A stretch of DNA of 64,000 nt from positions 159,606 to 223,605 of the forward strand of contig NZ_FOAT01000005.1 in assembly GCF_900109655.1 (NCBI RefSeq), given 5' to 3'. Of the stretch, positions 15,657-23,968 are shown piece after piece. This DNA comes from Hominimerdicola alba. Its GTDB lineage: Bacteria; Bacillota; Clostridia; Oscillospirales; Ruminococcaceae. A program made the translations under genes and the position numbers. The first letter of the stretch is position 1. Every line of letters starts with the position of its first letter. The notes below the pieces were generated by a model, which was given only the letters and a program-made list of their open reading frames with translations, was not told where the DNA came from and ran no database searches.

Positions 15657-16211
15657 TTATCCCAGAAATTCGTCCTTATCCAATTTCCAAAGCTTATATA
15701 CCACAAAATCTCCCGTTTCCAGAGTATTAGCCGGGTGACAAGCTTCAAAATTCCTTCGCGCCGAAAGATACCGCTCCATCTCCTCCATGCTGGCAAAAAG
15801 TCCGTTCTCGTTCAGCTCAAACTGCGGAAATACCGAGGGTATCTCATGGTATACAGCCGAATAAAAATCCCCGCCCGTGTATGCATAATCATACCCTAGA
15901 AACTTCTTCCTGCACTTCGGCATCTCCATCACAGGACGCGGCACATCTGTCTCACAAAGCAATAGCCTGAAATTGCTCGATCGCTCCGCCCATTTTTTTA
16001 TGAATCCAATATCCGTGCACGCCGCGATACATTCACCGTCACCGATATCATAGTAAGTCAGTTCGATATTCTCATCAACGTACTTCTCAAGATCTTCACA
16101 GCCTGGCTCAATACATAAATACCAGTTCATCGAATAATCAAGCCCGTCAATGCCCCTGTATCCCGAAGCATTATCAACCAGCTTCTGAATAACTATCCCG
16201 TTAACGAACAA
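15657..16211 (-). CDS. Hypothetical protein, 184 aa
   Basis: No signal peptide or membrane helix and no family recognised. It is rich in aromatic and acidic residues (ENIELTYYDIGDGE, YDYAYTGGDFYSAVYHEIPSVFPQFEL), a composition common in small cytosolic SMI1/immunity-like or regulatory proteins, but no motif settles this. The start is uncertain: GGAGG at 16216-16220 favours the TTG at 16211, 8 nt away; the longer frame would start at a TTG overlapping the Shine-Dalgarno. It lies at the 3' side of the ECF cluster but is separated from it by about 120 bp with short AT-rich ATTATTC repeats, so membership is doubtful. Confidence 0.6.
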   Translation of the reverse strand: MFVNGIVIQKLVDNASGYRGIDGLDYSMNWYLCIEPGCEDLEKYVDENIELTYYDIGDGECIAACTDIGFIKKWAERSSNFRLLLCETDVPRPVMEMPKCRKKFLGYDYAYTGGDFYSAVYHEIPSVFPQFELNENGLFASMEEMERYLSARRNFEACHPANTLETGDFVVYKLWKLDKDEFLG

Positions 16212-16254
16212 ACAATTCACCTCCAAAAAAATCCATCGCCGCAGGCGATACCTC

Positions 16255-16293
16255 TATTATTCATTATTCATTTTTCATTATTCAATATTCATT
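16255..16293. repeat. Short ATTATTC-type tandem repeats
   Basis: Low-complexity run of near-identical ATTATTC(A) units in the gap between the hypothetical gene and the ECF S component. Confidence 0.5.
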
Positions 16294-16328
16294 GAGCGGC
16301 ATCACGTCCAAGTAAAGTAAGAAAAAAC

Positions 16329-17027
16329 TCACTCCCGCCGCGCACCCGCGCCCAAGCCGAACTTGGAATCAAGCCGCTCAAATATCCTCGCTGCGGGCTT
16401 CAAAAATATCAGCAGAAAAACGCAGTTCGATACCATGTAGCTTACTGTGAACCATGCCGATGCAAGGGTCAGCCCAAGGAATCTCTCAGGAGTGAATCCG
16501 CCACCGAGCCACAGAACACTGCATACGTCCATGAATACCGAGTAGCATAGTCCCGCCATAGCCCCGAAAATGCATAGCACTATCGGATTCTTTTTCAGCC
16601 GACTTCCAAGCAGCCCCGCCAGAAGCCCTGTCAGCCCCCATATCATCATCTGAAAAGGTGTCCATATCCCTTGTGTGAAAAAGAAATTCGATACCAGAGC
16701 CGTCAGCGCCCCCACCAGAAATCCCTGTTCCGCCCCAAGGTATATCCCCGCCAGTATTATCACCGCCGCGCAGGGCTTGAAGGCAGGCAAAGGCGCGAAT
16801 ATTATCCGCCCCGTAACCGACAGCGCCGTCATCACCGCCGCAAGAGCTATCTCTCCTGCGGTGGTCTCTTTTTTCTCGAATCTTGCGAAGAACAGACCGC
16901 ATATCACCACAGCCGCCGCACCCGCCAGCCAGCTTGCTGACCGCTCACCGAAGAGCAGACAGCCCCCCGCGATGACCGCCATGCATACCGCAAGCACAGC
17001 CGCTTTCATTACTCTGTTCATGGGCAT
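16329..17027 (-). CDS. ECF transporter substrate-binding (S) component
   Basis: 232 aa, nearly all hydrophobic with about six helices after an N-terminal extra pair. The middle has the usual ECF S-component signs: EIALAAVMTALSVTGRIIF, PLPAFKPCAAVIILAGIYLGAEQGFLVGALTALVSNFFFTQG and FTPFQM-like WTPFQMMIWGLTGLLAGLLG. The S subunit binds the vitamin or metal and topples in the membrane. It begins inside the end of the fused ATPase gene (10-bp overlap), so it is one operon with EcfA-EcfA and EcfT. Neighbours with transcobalamin-like domains suggest a corrinoid; homology to the CbrT group is possible but cannot be shown here. Confidence 0.8.
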   Translation of the reverse strand: MPMNRVMKAAVLAVCMAVIAGGCLLFGERSASWLAGAAAVVICGLFFARFEKKETTAGEIALAAVMTALSVTGRIIFAPLPAFKPCAAVIILAGIYLGAEQGFLVGALTALVSNFFFTQGIWTPFQMMIWGLTGLLAGLLGSRLKKNPIVLCIFGAMAGLCYSVFMDVCSVLWLGGGFTPERFLGLTLASAWFTVSYMVSNCVFLLIFLKPAARIFERLDSKFGLGAGARRE

Positions 17028-18607
17028 GACCCCCGCAAAGCCGAGCGAAGCCGCTCCACCGTGTATGCGTTGGCTACCTCTCCCCGCGCTATCCTGCCCG
17101 CCGCCGTGCTGAGACTTCCCGCCCGCGCGAAGAATTCTCCCGCAGGCATCAGGCTCTCCACCCGACCGCCGCAGAGTATGGCACAGCTGTCCGCCAGCTC
17201 CGCCGCATTTTCAAGGTCGTGGGTCACAGTGAGTACAGCCTTGCCCTCACCGCAGAGCCGTTTTATCATCTCTCCGAATTTCTTCCGCGATACCGCATCA
17301 AGCCCCTTTACAGGCTCGTCCAGCAGAAGTATCTCAGGCTCGCACAAAAGCACCCTGCCCAGCGCACAAAGCTGTGTCTCGCCGCCACTCAAGTCATAAG
17401 GGTGGATATCTGCCAGATGTCCGCACCCCAGATATCTAAGCATCTCATCAGCCCGCTCTATGGGCTTTTCCATGGCTTTCAGCGCGAAGATGTAGTCCTC
17501 CCGCACCGTAGGCTGAACAAATATGTCCCGCGCTTCCTGCGGCAGCATAGCTATAACATGGGACGGCTTTTTCAGCCGCTTTCCGAACACTTTGACCGTA
17601 CCCGAATAAGCCCTGCAAAGCCCCGCCAGACACCGCAGAAGCGTGGTCTTTCCACAGCCGTTAGCCCCTATCAGCGCAAGATGCTCACCCTTGTGCAGAA
17701 GTATATCCACGCCATCAAGGATATCCTCACCCCGCCTTTCAAGAGCGAATCTCAGGTCATCAGCCCTCAGGGCTTCTTCCCCGAATTTTCTTACTTCGGG
17801 CAGAGCTACCTCTTTTTTGTGAGGTAGCTCACCCAGCAGTTTCCTGCCCTCTCTCACCGTCAGGGGACAACTCTCATGTCCCGAAAATATCCTCGCCGCC
17901 GCAGGCAGAAAACTCTCCGCCCCTGCAACCTTGCACATTTCCCGCGGCGAAGCATCAGCCGCTATCTGCCCATTCTCCATGAAGACTACCCTGTCGCACT
18001 CCGCAAACAAAAGATCTGTGGTGTGTTCCGCGATTATCACAGTTGTACCCATCTCGCGGTTCAGCCTAAGTATCAGCCCGCTGATATCTTCCGCCGTCAC
18101 AGGGTCAAGTCTGCTGAAAGGCTCGTCCAGCAGAAGTATCTCAGGCTGCATCACCAGTGCCGCACAAAGGCTCACCAGCTGTTTTTCGCCCCCCGAAAGC
18201 TCGTCAAGCTTTCTCCGCAGAAGCTTCCCCAGCCCGAAGCGGGTTATAGTCTCCGCCGCCGCCCGACGTACTTCTTCCGCGCTAAGTCCCGCATTTTCGG
18301 GGGCAAACATTATCTCGCCGTATACCGTATCGCTGACAAAGCTGTCCTCAGGGGACTGCGCCGCATATCCCACCATGGGCATAGGGCTTTCCGCTTTCTT
18401 TCCGAAGACAGATATATCCCCCGAAACTTCACCTAAAGGCGCAATCTCGGGCTTTAAAAGCTTCAACAGAGTAGTCTTTCCGCACCCCGACCGCCCCATA
18501 AGCAGCACAAGTTCGCCCCTGCCTATTTTCAGGTCGATACCCTGAATAGCAGGCGCTTTTGCGTTGTTGTAGCGGAACGTCAGTCCCTCGCAGTGTACAG
18601 CGTCCAT
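17018..18607 (-). CDS. Fused ECF transporter ATPase (EcfA1-EcfA2)
   Basis: 529 aa with two complete ABC domains in one chain. Domain 1: Walker A GRSGCGKTTLLK, signature LSGGEKQLVSL, Walker B ILLLDEPFSRLD, switch His in IIAEHTTDL. Domain 2: GANGCGKTTLLRC, LSGGETQLCALG, ILLLDEPVKGLD, VTHDLENA. In most organisms these are two genes; fusions are known for dedicated (group I-like) ECF modules. GGAGAGG stands before the ATG at 18607, and the gene overlaps the end of ecfT by 28 bp. It powers the adjacent EcfT and S subunits. Confidence 0.92.
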   Translation of the reverse strand: MDAVHCEGLTFRYNNAKAPAIQGIDLKIGRGELVLLMGRSGCGKTTLLKLLKPEIAPLGEVSGDISVFGKKAESPMPMVGYAAQSPEDSFVSDTVYGEIMFAPENAGLSAEEVRRAAAETITRFGLGKLLRRKLDELSGGEKQLVSLCAALVMQPEILLLDEPFSRLDPVTAEDISGLILRLNREMGTTVIIAEHTTDLLFAECDRVVFMENGQIAADASPREMCKVAGAESFLPAAARIFSGHESCPLTVREGRKLLGELPHKKEVALPEVRKFGEEALRADDLRFALERRGEDILDGVDILLHKGEHLALIGANGCGKTTLLRCLAGLCRAYSGTVKVFGKRLKKPSHVIAMLPQEARDIFVQPTVREDYIFALKAMEKPIERADEMLRYLGCGHLADIHPYDLSGGETQLCALGRVLLCEPEILLLDEPVKGLDAVSRKKFGEMIKRLCGEGKAVLTVTHDLENAAELADSCAILCGGRVESLMPAGEFFARAGSLSTAAGRIARGEVANAYTVERLRSALRGSCP

Positions 18608-19440
18608 TGAAGCCTCTCCTTTGCCAGAATAATTACGGGGAGCATACATTCTCCCAGATATACAAACGTCATGACCATCTCATATCGTCCCAAGTCTACC
18701 CGCGGGAAGAACTCCGTAGCCCCGCCAAGCGCCGATAATACCAGCCCCGCCACCGTCAGCAGTACCACCATCAGGATGAATACATAGTCTTTCAGCCCCA
18801 AAGCCCGCCTGTCCGAAAAGGTTACTTTGTGTGTGCCGAAATCCCGCGCGTTCATGGACTGCGCCGCACCAGCCGCAGCTTCCGCCGACCACGCCATGCA
18901 GGCAGTAAACACCGCTGAAACTTCCGCCAGCCGCCCCGAGGGACTGTCCCCCGCGAAAAGCCCTGCACCCCGCTGTGCCTCACGTATGCGGGAATTTTTG
19001 CGTATCAGCCGAGGTATAAATCCCAGCGTCATGCTTATGGTCATAGCCAGCTTAGGGGAAAAACGCCCGAAAATGCCCAGCATCTCCCGCTCGTTCACCA
19101 GACCTCTCAGTACCGCCAGCCACACCCCCGCGCCGCTGAGTGAAAGCCCCAGTTCAAGCCCGTAAAGCATGGATTCCAGCGTGTAGGGACGGTCGTTCAC
19201 AAAAAGCAGAACCGTCGCGCCCCTGTGTGAAAATATGGGGTCGATGACCGCAGTAGCCGCGCAGACAGCCAGTCCTGCCGCCAACGCTTTCAGAGCCCTG
19301 CGCCCGCCCTCATTCAGAAGCAGACACAGCCCCCCCGCCAAAAATCCCGCACCCGCCGCACTCAGCGACCGCGAGAACATTATGACCATCAGCGCTCCGA
19401 GGACCACCAAAACCCGCGAAAGCGGTGCAAAACCTCTCAT
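18580..19440 (-). CDS. ecfT: ECF transporter transmembrane (T) component
   Basis: 286 aa. Hydrophobic N-terminal half, then the coupling-helix region of EcfT: RLIRKNSRIREAQRGAG and SAEAAAGAAQSMNARDFG, matching the two Arg-containing motifs by which EcfT contacts the ATPases. C-terminal helices follow (YVFILMVVLLTVAGLVLSALGG). It overlaps the DUF4430 gene upstream by ATGA (19437-19440) and the ATPase gene downstream, so expression is tightly coupled. Confidence 0.88.
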   Translation of the reverse strand: MRGFAPLSRVLVVLGALMVIMFSRSLSAAGAGFLAGGLCLLLNEGGRRALKALAAGLAVCAATAVIDPIFSHRGATVLLFVNDRPYTLESMLYGLELGLSLSGAGVWLAVLRGLVNEREMLGIFGRFSPKLAMTISMTLGFIPRLIRKNSRIREAQRGAGLFAGDSPSGRLAEVSAVFTACMAWSAEAAAGAAQSMNARDFGTHKVTFSDRRALGLKDYVFILMVVLLTVAGLVLSALGGATEFFPRVDLGRYEMVMTFVYLGECMLPVIILAKERLQWTLYTARD

Positions 19441-19922
19441 CTGCCCGCCTCCCCGAAAAATTTATCAACGTAAACGAACTCTATCTCGTCCCCGCATTCG
19501 GGCTGATATTCACCGCAGTTGATGCCCGGGGCAGTTCCGTTCACCGTATATATCCAGCCGCTCTCAGCTCCAAGCTCGAACTCTTCCAGACCGCCGATAC
19601 CGCTGATATAAACGGCTCTGCCGCCCTTGGTACCGAAGTCGATACCCTCGTACCTCAGCACTCTCGCGGTCACATCGTAAACGCTCTCGCCCTCGGTCAG
19701 CGCGTACTTCCCATCAAGCATAGTACCATCTTCGGGCAGACCCTCAGCCCTGCCCACCGCCGCCGAGCAGTCCACCCGTATGGTGACGAACTCGCCGTCC
19801 TCGGTTACAGCCGCGGGGTGAAGAGCATAATATTCCTCGGGGGTTTTTATATCCACGAACAGCACAGCCGCCGCCAGAACAGCCGCCGCGCCAGCAAATA
19901 TGGCTATATCCCGAATTTTCAT
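19437..19922 (-). CDS. DUF4430 (transcobalamin-like C-terminal domain) protein, short
   Basis: 161 aa: an N-terminal hydrophobic anchor or signal (residues 5-24), a short linker, then one complete DUF4430 domain: VTIRVDCSAAV, LTEGESVYDVTARVLRYEGIDF, YISGIGGLEEFELGAESGWIYTVNG, CGDEIEFVYV. In animals the same fold is the beta domain of intrinsic factor and transcobalamin that covers bound cobalamin. GGGTGAGAGC precedes the ATG. Its stop overlaps the ecfT start by 4 bp, so it is the first gene of the ECF operon section and probably delivers ligand to the S component. Ligand is inferred. Confidence 0.85.
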   Translation of the reverse strand: MKIRDIAIFAGAAAVLAAAVLFVDIKTPEEYYALHPAAVTEDGEFVTIRVDCSAAVGRAEGLPEDGTMLDGKYALTEGESVYDVTARVLRYEGIDFGTKGGRAVYISGIGGLEEFELGAESGWIYTVNGTAPGINCGEYQPECGDEIEFVYVDKFFGEAGR

Positions 19923-20040
19923 GCTCTCACCCTTTCTATCCTGAATTTTGCGTTATCCGTCAACACACAGTGCATTTTTCGTAAGCTGTCTCCCGCGAAA
20001 ATCTCGCACCACGCGCCCAATAATTTCTGCTATAACTATT

Positions 20041-20182
20041 ATTTTAAATGGGGGCACAGCCCCCATACCCCCGCGCTTCAAACCCTCGCGCGCGTGCAAC
20101 CTTGACGCTGCGTGCGCTCCGCTCGTACCTCGCTACGCGTACTCGGTCAAGTTCGCGCTCGGGCTTTGAAGCTGTTTGCCAT
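20041..20182 (-). repeat. Family A repeat, copy 1 (inside the ECF cluster)
   Basis: On the minus strand: ATGGCAAACAGCTTCAA, GCCCGAGCGC, CTTGACC, a variable ACGAG-rich middle, GCGCGAGGGTTTGAAGCG, GGGGGTATGGGGGC and a final hairpin TGGGGGC/GCCCCCA. It matches 33927-34072 on the plus strand. Both copies lie between co-directional genes in the same orientation relative to transcription. The rest of the gap 19923-20275 contains no gene. Confidence 0.8.
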
Positions 20183-20275
20183 GCTCCTCACACCACACCC
20201 AAGGGGCGACCTTGTCTACCGCCGTACGTTCAGATCAGAACGCCATTCTCAGCAGATTTTTACTGCCATACACCA

Positions 20276-22096
20276 TCAATACAGCCCTCTGAGCCAAAGC
20301 CCCAGACTTCTCAAAAGCCCCTGCTTCCTGCAAGATTGCCGCGCTTCTTCATAAAACTGCTTCGCCGCGCTGACTGCTTCTTCATCGGGGGGATCATCCG
20401 AAAACCTCAGCTTTTCGTAAGCCCTCTCAGATTCCGTGAACCGCTCTCTAAGAAGACCTTCCGCTTTCTCCGCCATTTCCTCGGGGCTCAATCCGCTGAC
20501 ACCCAGCGCAAGCTCCATCAGCTGTTTGCACTGAAAATGACAAGCTTTCAGGACTGCCGAATTATCGCCATTTTTCCGCTTCATTCTTCTGACAGCCGCC
20601 CTTGTCCGACCCGCCGCCAGAAGAATCACCAATGCCCCCGCAGGAACAGCAAACAGCACCTTTGATGACGGCTTTTCCGTATTAGTTTCCTCGCGTATCT
20701 CCGCGGCAGTGCGGGGCGGTGCCGATGTGTATATGATGTCCTCAGCCCCCGAAGTCACTTTGTCCTCGTCGCGTTTTTCGCTATCAGCCGAAGCCCCCTC
20801 GGGCAAAAGCGGAGAGACTTCCTCATACATGGGTGAGGTCTCGAAGACCACCCAGCCGGCGCCGTCAATGTACACCTCTGACCACGCGCGGCCCTCGCCC
20901 TCAGCAAGCTTTGCGCTTCTGTTTTCGGGCATCTCGTCAAAGTATATGCCCCTGACTTCTCTCGCCGCGATACCACAGCTACGTGCAAGACCCACAGTCA
21001 GCACCGCATAGTCCTCACTGTCCGCATTTTCGGGGGAAAGCTCCGCCCGCACCGCTTTTCTGACCTCTGCAAGCTTCTTATCCAGGGGCAGAGTTCCGTC
21101 CAAGCCGAATTTTTCCCGCAGATGCGCGTCTTCTTCCTCCGTCAGATTTCCGTAAGCCGAATACACATACTCGCGGTAAAGCCCCTCGCAGTCGATGTAA
21201 TCGCCCTCATGCAAACGCGCCGTCAGCCTGAAAATATTCTCGTTCAGTTCGGGGCAGACAAGGTACTTTCCATCGGATATCTCACCGCACACACCCGCAG
21301 GCACGTACTTTCCGCTGACTTCCACTTCCTCGGTCGGCAGAGTTTCACCCGCCGCTTCCATCAGCCGATTCGCCTGATTTTCGGGGAAAAATCCCTCTTC
21401 ACTCAGCGCCGTCATTATCGCCGAGCCCCTCGAATACTGAGCCTTGCTGCAATGGGGCTGTTCGTATTCTTCCGCCAGATAAAGGCTTTCTCCACCCACC
21501 GCAGAAACTTCTCCCATGGGCGGAAATTCGGGCATTTTTATAAACACGGCAGGCAGAGCCAGCACAGCCGCACCAAGGGCAAGCCCCGCCTTACGGATGT
21601 CCTCAGCGCCGAAACAGCATACCGATACCGCCAGAGCCAGAGCCCCGCAAAGGACAAAGGCGTTGCCGCCGAAAAGCACATATCCCAGCGCCGCCAGAAC
21701 CCCCAGTATCACCGCCGTAACCCTGACACCGAATGCCGCATATACCCCGCAGATAAGCCCGCAGGCTATCACAGGCACGATGTAAGCGCTGTCTGCCGCA
21801 CCTGCCACAGGCACGTACAAAGCATCGCGCTTTATGGAATACAAATACTCGGCATTGTCCGCACAAAGAGCACATTCCGCCATGAACCGACCATGAAATA
21901 TCACCGCCGTCAGAGCTCCGCAAACGGCAGGCAGAAAGCCCCACTTACGACCGAAACGCCCCGCCAGACAAGCCGTCAGGGCGCACAAAAGCAGAGCCGC
22001 CGCTGCCGCGTACAGCCCGCCCCATATGAAAAACGTAAGTGCCGCTCCCGCCCCGAAAACCATCGGCGCGGATATGTTCCATGTCTTATCGCCCAT
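20276..22096 (-). CDS. Transglutaminase-like membrane protein with degenerate catalytic triad
   Basis: 606 aa. About six N-terminal membrane helices (residues 10-185), an extracellular region of about 300 residues, a helix near 490-505 and a cytosolic tail, as in TgpA/DUF3488-type proteins. The transglutaminase core is recognisable (NADSEDYAVLTVGLARSCGIAAREVRGI, GRAWSEVYIDGAGWVVFETSP), but the Cys, His and Asp expected in G-x-C-x-x-Y-A, x-H-A-W and x-D-P-T are Ser360, Arg403 and Glu419. The domain is therefore probably not an enzyme but a binding or structural fold. It lies 13 bp after the DUF58 gene and, with MoxR, forms the usual three-gene set. Confidence 0.8.
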   Translation of the reverse strand: MGDKTWNISAPMVFGAGAALTFFIWGGLYAAAAALLLCALTACLAGRFGRKWGFLPAVCGALTAVIFHGRFMAECALCADNAEYLYSIKRDALYVPVAGAADSAYIVPVIACGLICGVYAAFGVRVTAVILGVLAALGYVLFGGNAFVLCGALALAVSVCCFGAEDIRKAGLALGAAVLALPAVFIKMPEFPPMGEVSAVGGESLYLAEEYEQPHCSKAQYSRGSAIMTALSEEGFFPENQANRLMEAAGETLPTEEVEVSGKYVPAGVCGEISDGKYLVCPELNENIFRLTARLHEGDYIDCEGLYREYVYSAYGNLTEEEDAHLREKFGLDGTLPLDKKLAEVRKAVRAELSPENADSEDYAVLTVGLARSCGIAAREVRGIYFDEMPENRSAKLAEGEGRAWSEVYIDGAGWVVFETSPMYEEVSPLLPEGASADSEKRDEDKVTSGAEDIIYTSAPPRTAAEIREETNTEKPSSKVLFAVPAGALVILLAAGRTRAAVRRMKRKNGDNSAVLKACHFQCKQLMELALGVSGLSPEEMAEKAEGLLRERFTESERAYEKLRFSDDPPDEEAVSAAKQFYEEARQSCRKQGLLRSLGLWLRGLY

Positions 22097-22109
22097 TTTA
22101 ACTCCGCTC

Positions 22110-23030
22110 TCAGCCGTCTATCACCGTCACACGCTCGTCAGTGACTTTTGTATTCCTTGAAAACGCAATTATCCGTCCGTCATCAATATTCCCGCACAGC
22201 TTTTCAAGACAGCTTTTTCCCTCGAATTTGTACATCGGGAATCGCAGGACTTCATTCATCACAGCTTCGCTGTCCACATTTTCAAATAATGAAAATCCGT
22301 CTTCATTTGCAGGCAGTGCCAGACCGTAGTCCGTACCCTGCTCCGATAAAAGCTGTGCCAGACCGCATATCTTCTCCGCAAGGATACCCGCTCTGTCCCC
22401 TGCGCCGTAATCCGCAAAAAGCCATAATTTTCCCGATCTTTCGGGCATATAAGTGTTGAGATACGGCTTGCCGAAACGGTGGGTCAGCTTCAGGTTCACC
22501 CGCCGCAAAGGTTCATCGGGACGCGCTTCTCTGGCACCGTCAGGCTCTTTTTCACCCGCCGCGGCTTCCGCCAGATCGTATAGCTCCGCATCGGGAAGAT
22601 CTGGCAGTACTGTCACACATTCTTCCGCAAAGCAAACGGCTGTCCGCTTTGTTATACCCAGCAGGTCGCTCCTGCGGAATGTCATAAACCTTATCAGCAG
22701 CGCCCCGCAGTTGTTCTGCACAGGCAGTACAGCCCTGCCCTTGCCATGTATGTCAACTATATTCGATGACTTCTCGCCCGTGACCAGATTCTCGCAAAGC
22801 ACCGTGCCGCGCAGACGCTTTTTTCCAGAAAATATCACCGCGGGCGCTTCGCCCTTGTGAAGAAAAAGCTTCTCGTAGCTGACTTTCACACGATAGTCTT
22901 CCGCCAGATTTTCAATTACCGCCATGGCAAGCACCGCCAGCAGTCCCGCCGCGATGTAAAGCCCTATTACCGAGAAAAATCCCGCGATAAGCGACGCCGC
23001 AAATAATGCTGCGAATATCAGCGTCCTCAT
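22110..23030 (-). CDS. DUF58 family protein
   Basis: 306 aa. Two N-terminal membrane helices (about residues 3-40), then a beta-rich segment, then a DUF58-like core. The usual YxxGDDxRxIxWxxSAR stretch is altered here to ARPDEPLRRVNLKLTHRFGKPYLNTY. A von Willebrand A-like C-terminal part follows (GKLWLFADYGAGD). DUF58 proteins work with MoxR ATPases and transglutaminase-like proteins at the membrane. It overlaps the moxR gene by ATGA. Function in this cluster is unknown. Confidence 0.78.
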   Translation of the reverse strand: MRTLIFAALFAASLIAGFFSVIGLYIAAGLLAVLAMAVIENLAEDYRVKVSYEKLFLHKGEAPAVIFSGKKRLRGTVLCENLVTGEKSSNIVDIHGKGRAVLPVQNNCGALLIRFMTFRRSDLLGITKRTAVCFAEECVTVLPDLPDAELYDLAEAAAGEKEPDGAREARPDEPLRRVNLKLTHRFGKPYLNTYMPERSGKLWLFADYGAGDRAGILAEKICGLAQLLSEQGTDYGLALPANEDGFSLFENVDSEAVMNEVLRFPMYKFEGKSCLEKLCGNIDDGRIIAFSRNTKVTDERVTVIDG

Positions 23031-23968
23031 ATATCCTCCCTGTTTTCGGGACAGGGCTGAGCTTTCAGTATAGCTTCAAAGACCCCCTCGGGAGTTTTTC
23101 CTGCCGCCCTTGCTTCTCTGGTCAGCACAGACCTGTGGGCGCATACGGGTACAAAGCAGGCGCGGATATCGCTGGGCACAACATAGTCCCTGCCGTCCAG
23201 AAAAGCCCCTGCTTTAACTATCCTGCAAAGCGCCAGCGCACCTCGGGGAGATATGCCGCCCTCGGTATCACTGCAATCCGCCGCCGACTGCATCAGGTCG
23301 CAGATGTAGTCCATTATCTCATCCTTGATTGTCACCTTGTTTATCTCAGCCCGCAGACCCTCAAGGTCTTCCGCCGAGCATACCTGCTCAGTGCTGTCCA
23401 GGGGGTCGGTGAGTATTCGGTCTGTCAGCAGTTTTTTCAGAGCTTCCCTGTCGGGTGCACCAAGTCTCAGCCTTACCATGAATCTGTCAAGCTGAGAAAG
23501 GGGTATAGCCGAAGTTCCCGCCGTACCCGATGGGTTCTGGGTAGCTATAACAGCAAAGTTCTTTGAAAGCTCATGGGTCACACCGTCCACAGTCAGCCTG
23601 CGCTCTTCCATAGCTTCAAGCAAAGCCGCCTGTGTCCTGCCCGATGTTCTGTTGAGCTCGTCCGCAAGAAGAAGGTCGGTCATCGCCGCGCCCTCGTGAT
23701 ATACGAATTCGCCTTTGTCCGTATCGTAAGCCGAATATCCTGTTATATCCGAAGCCGTAGTATCGGGGGTCATCTGTATCCTCCTGAAATTCAGCCCCAT
23801 GCACTTTGAAAGCGCCAGCGCAAGAGTGGTCTTGCCGGTACCGGGAGTATCCTCCAGCAGTACATGACCGCCAGCCAGCACTGCGGCTATCAGCAGTTCA
23901 ACGGTATCGTCCTTGCCCACGATGACCTTTATCAGCTGTTCTTTTATTTTTGCAGGGATACTTTTCAT
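23027..23968 (-). CDS. MoxR family AAA+ ATPase
   Basis: 313 aa. Walker A LEDTPGTGKTTLALALS, Walker B LLLADELNRTSGRTQAALLEAMEE, sensor 1 AVIATQNPSGTAGTSAIPLSQLDRFMVRL, sensor 2 ISPRGALAL. MoxR proteins are chaperone-like ATPases that assemble or activate partner proteins, usually carrying VWA domains. Its start overlaps the stop of the alpha-barrel gene (ATGA), so it is made together with the secreted proteins upstream. Confidence 0.95.
   Translation of the reverse strand: MKSIPAKIKEQLIKVIVGKDDTVELLIAAVLAGGHVLLEDTPGTGKTTLALALSKCMGLNFRRIQMTPDTTASDITGYSAYDTDKGEFVYHEGAAMTDLLLADELNRTSGRTQAALLEAMEERRLTVDGVTHELSKNFAVIATQNPSGTAGTSAIPLSQLDRFMVRLRLGAPDREALKKLLTDRILTDPLDSTEQVCSAEDLEGLRAEINKVTIKDEIMDYICDLMQSAADCSDTEGGISPRGALALCRIVKAGAFLDGRDYVVPSDIRACFVPVCAHRSVLTREARAAGKTPEGVFEAILKAQPCPENREDI

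Noticed and set aside
20048..20665. Plus-strand frames over the family A repeat and the transglutaminase 3' end
   Set aside because: Arg/Pro-rich translation of GC-rich palindromic DNA; no start context.
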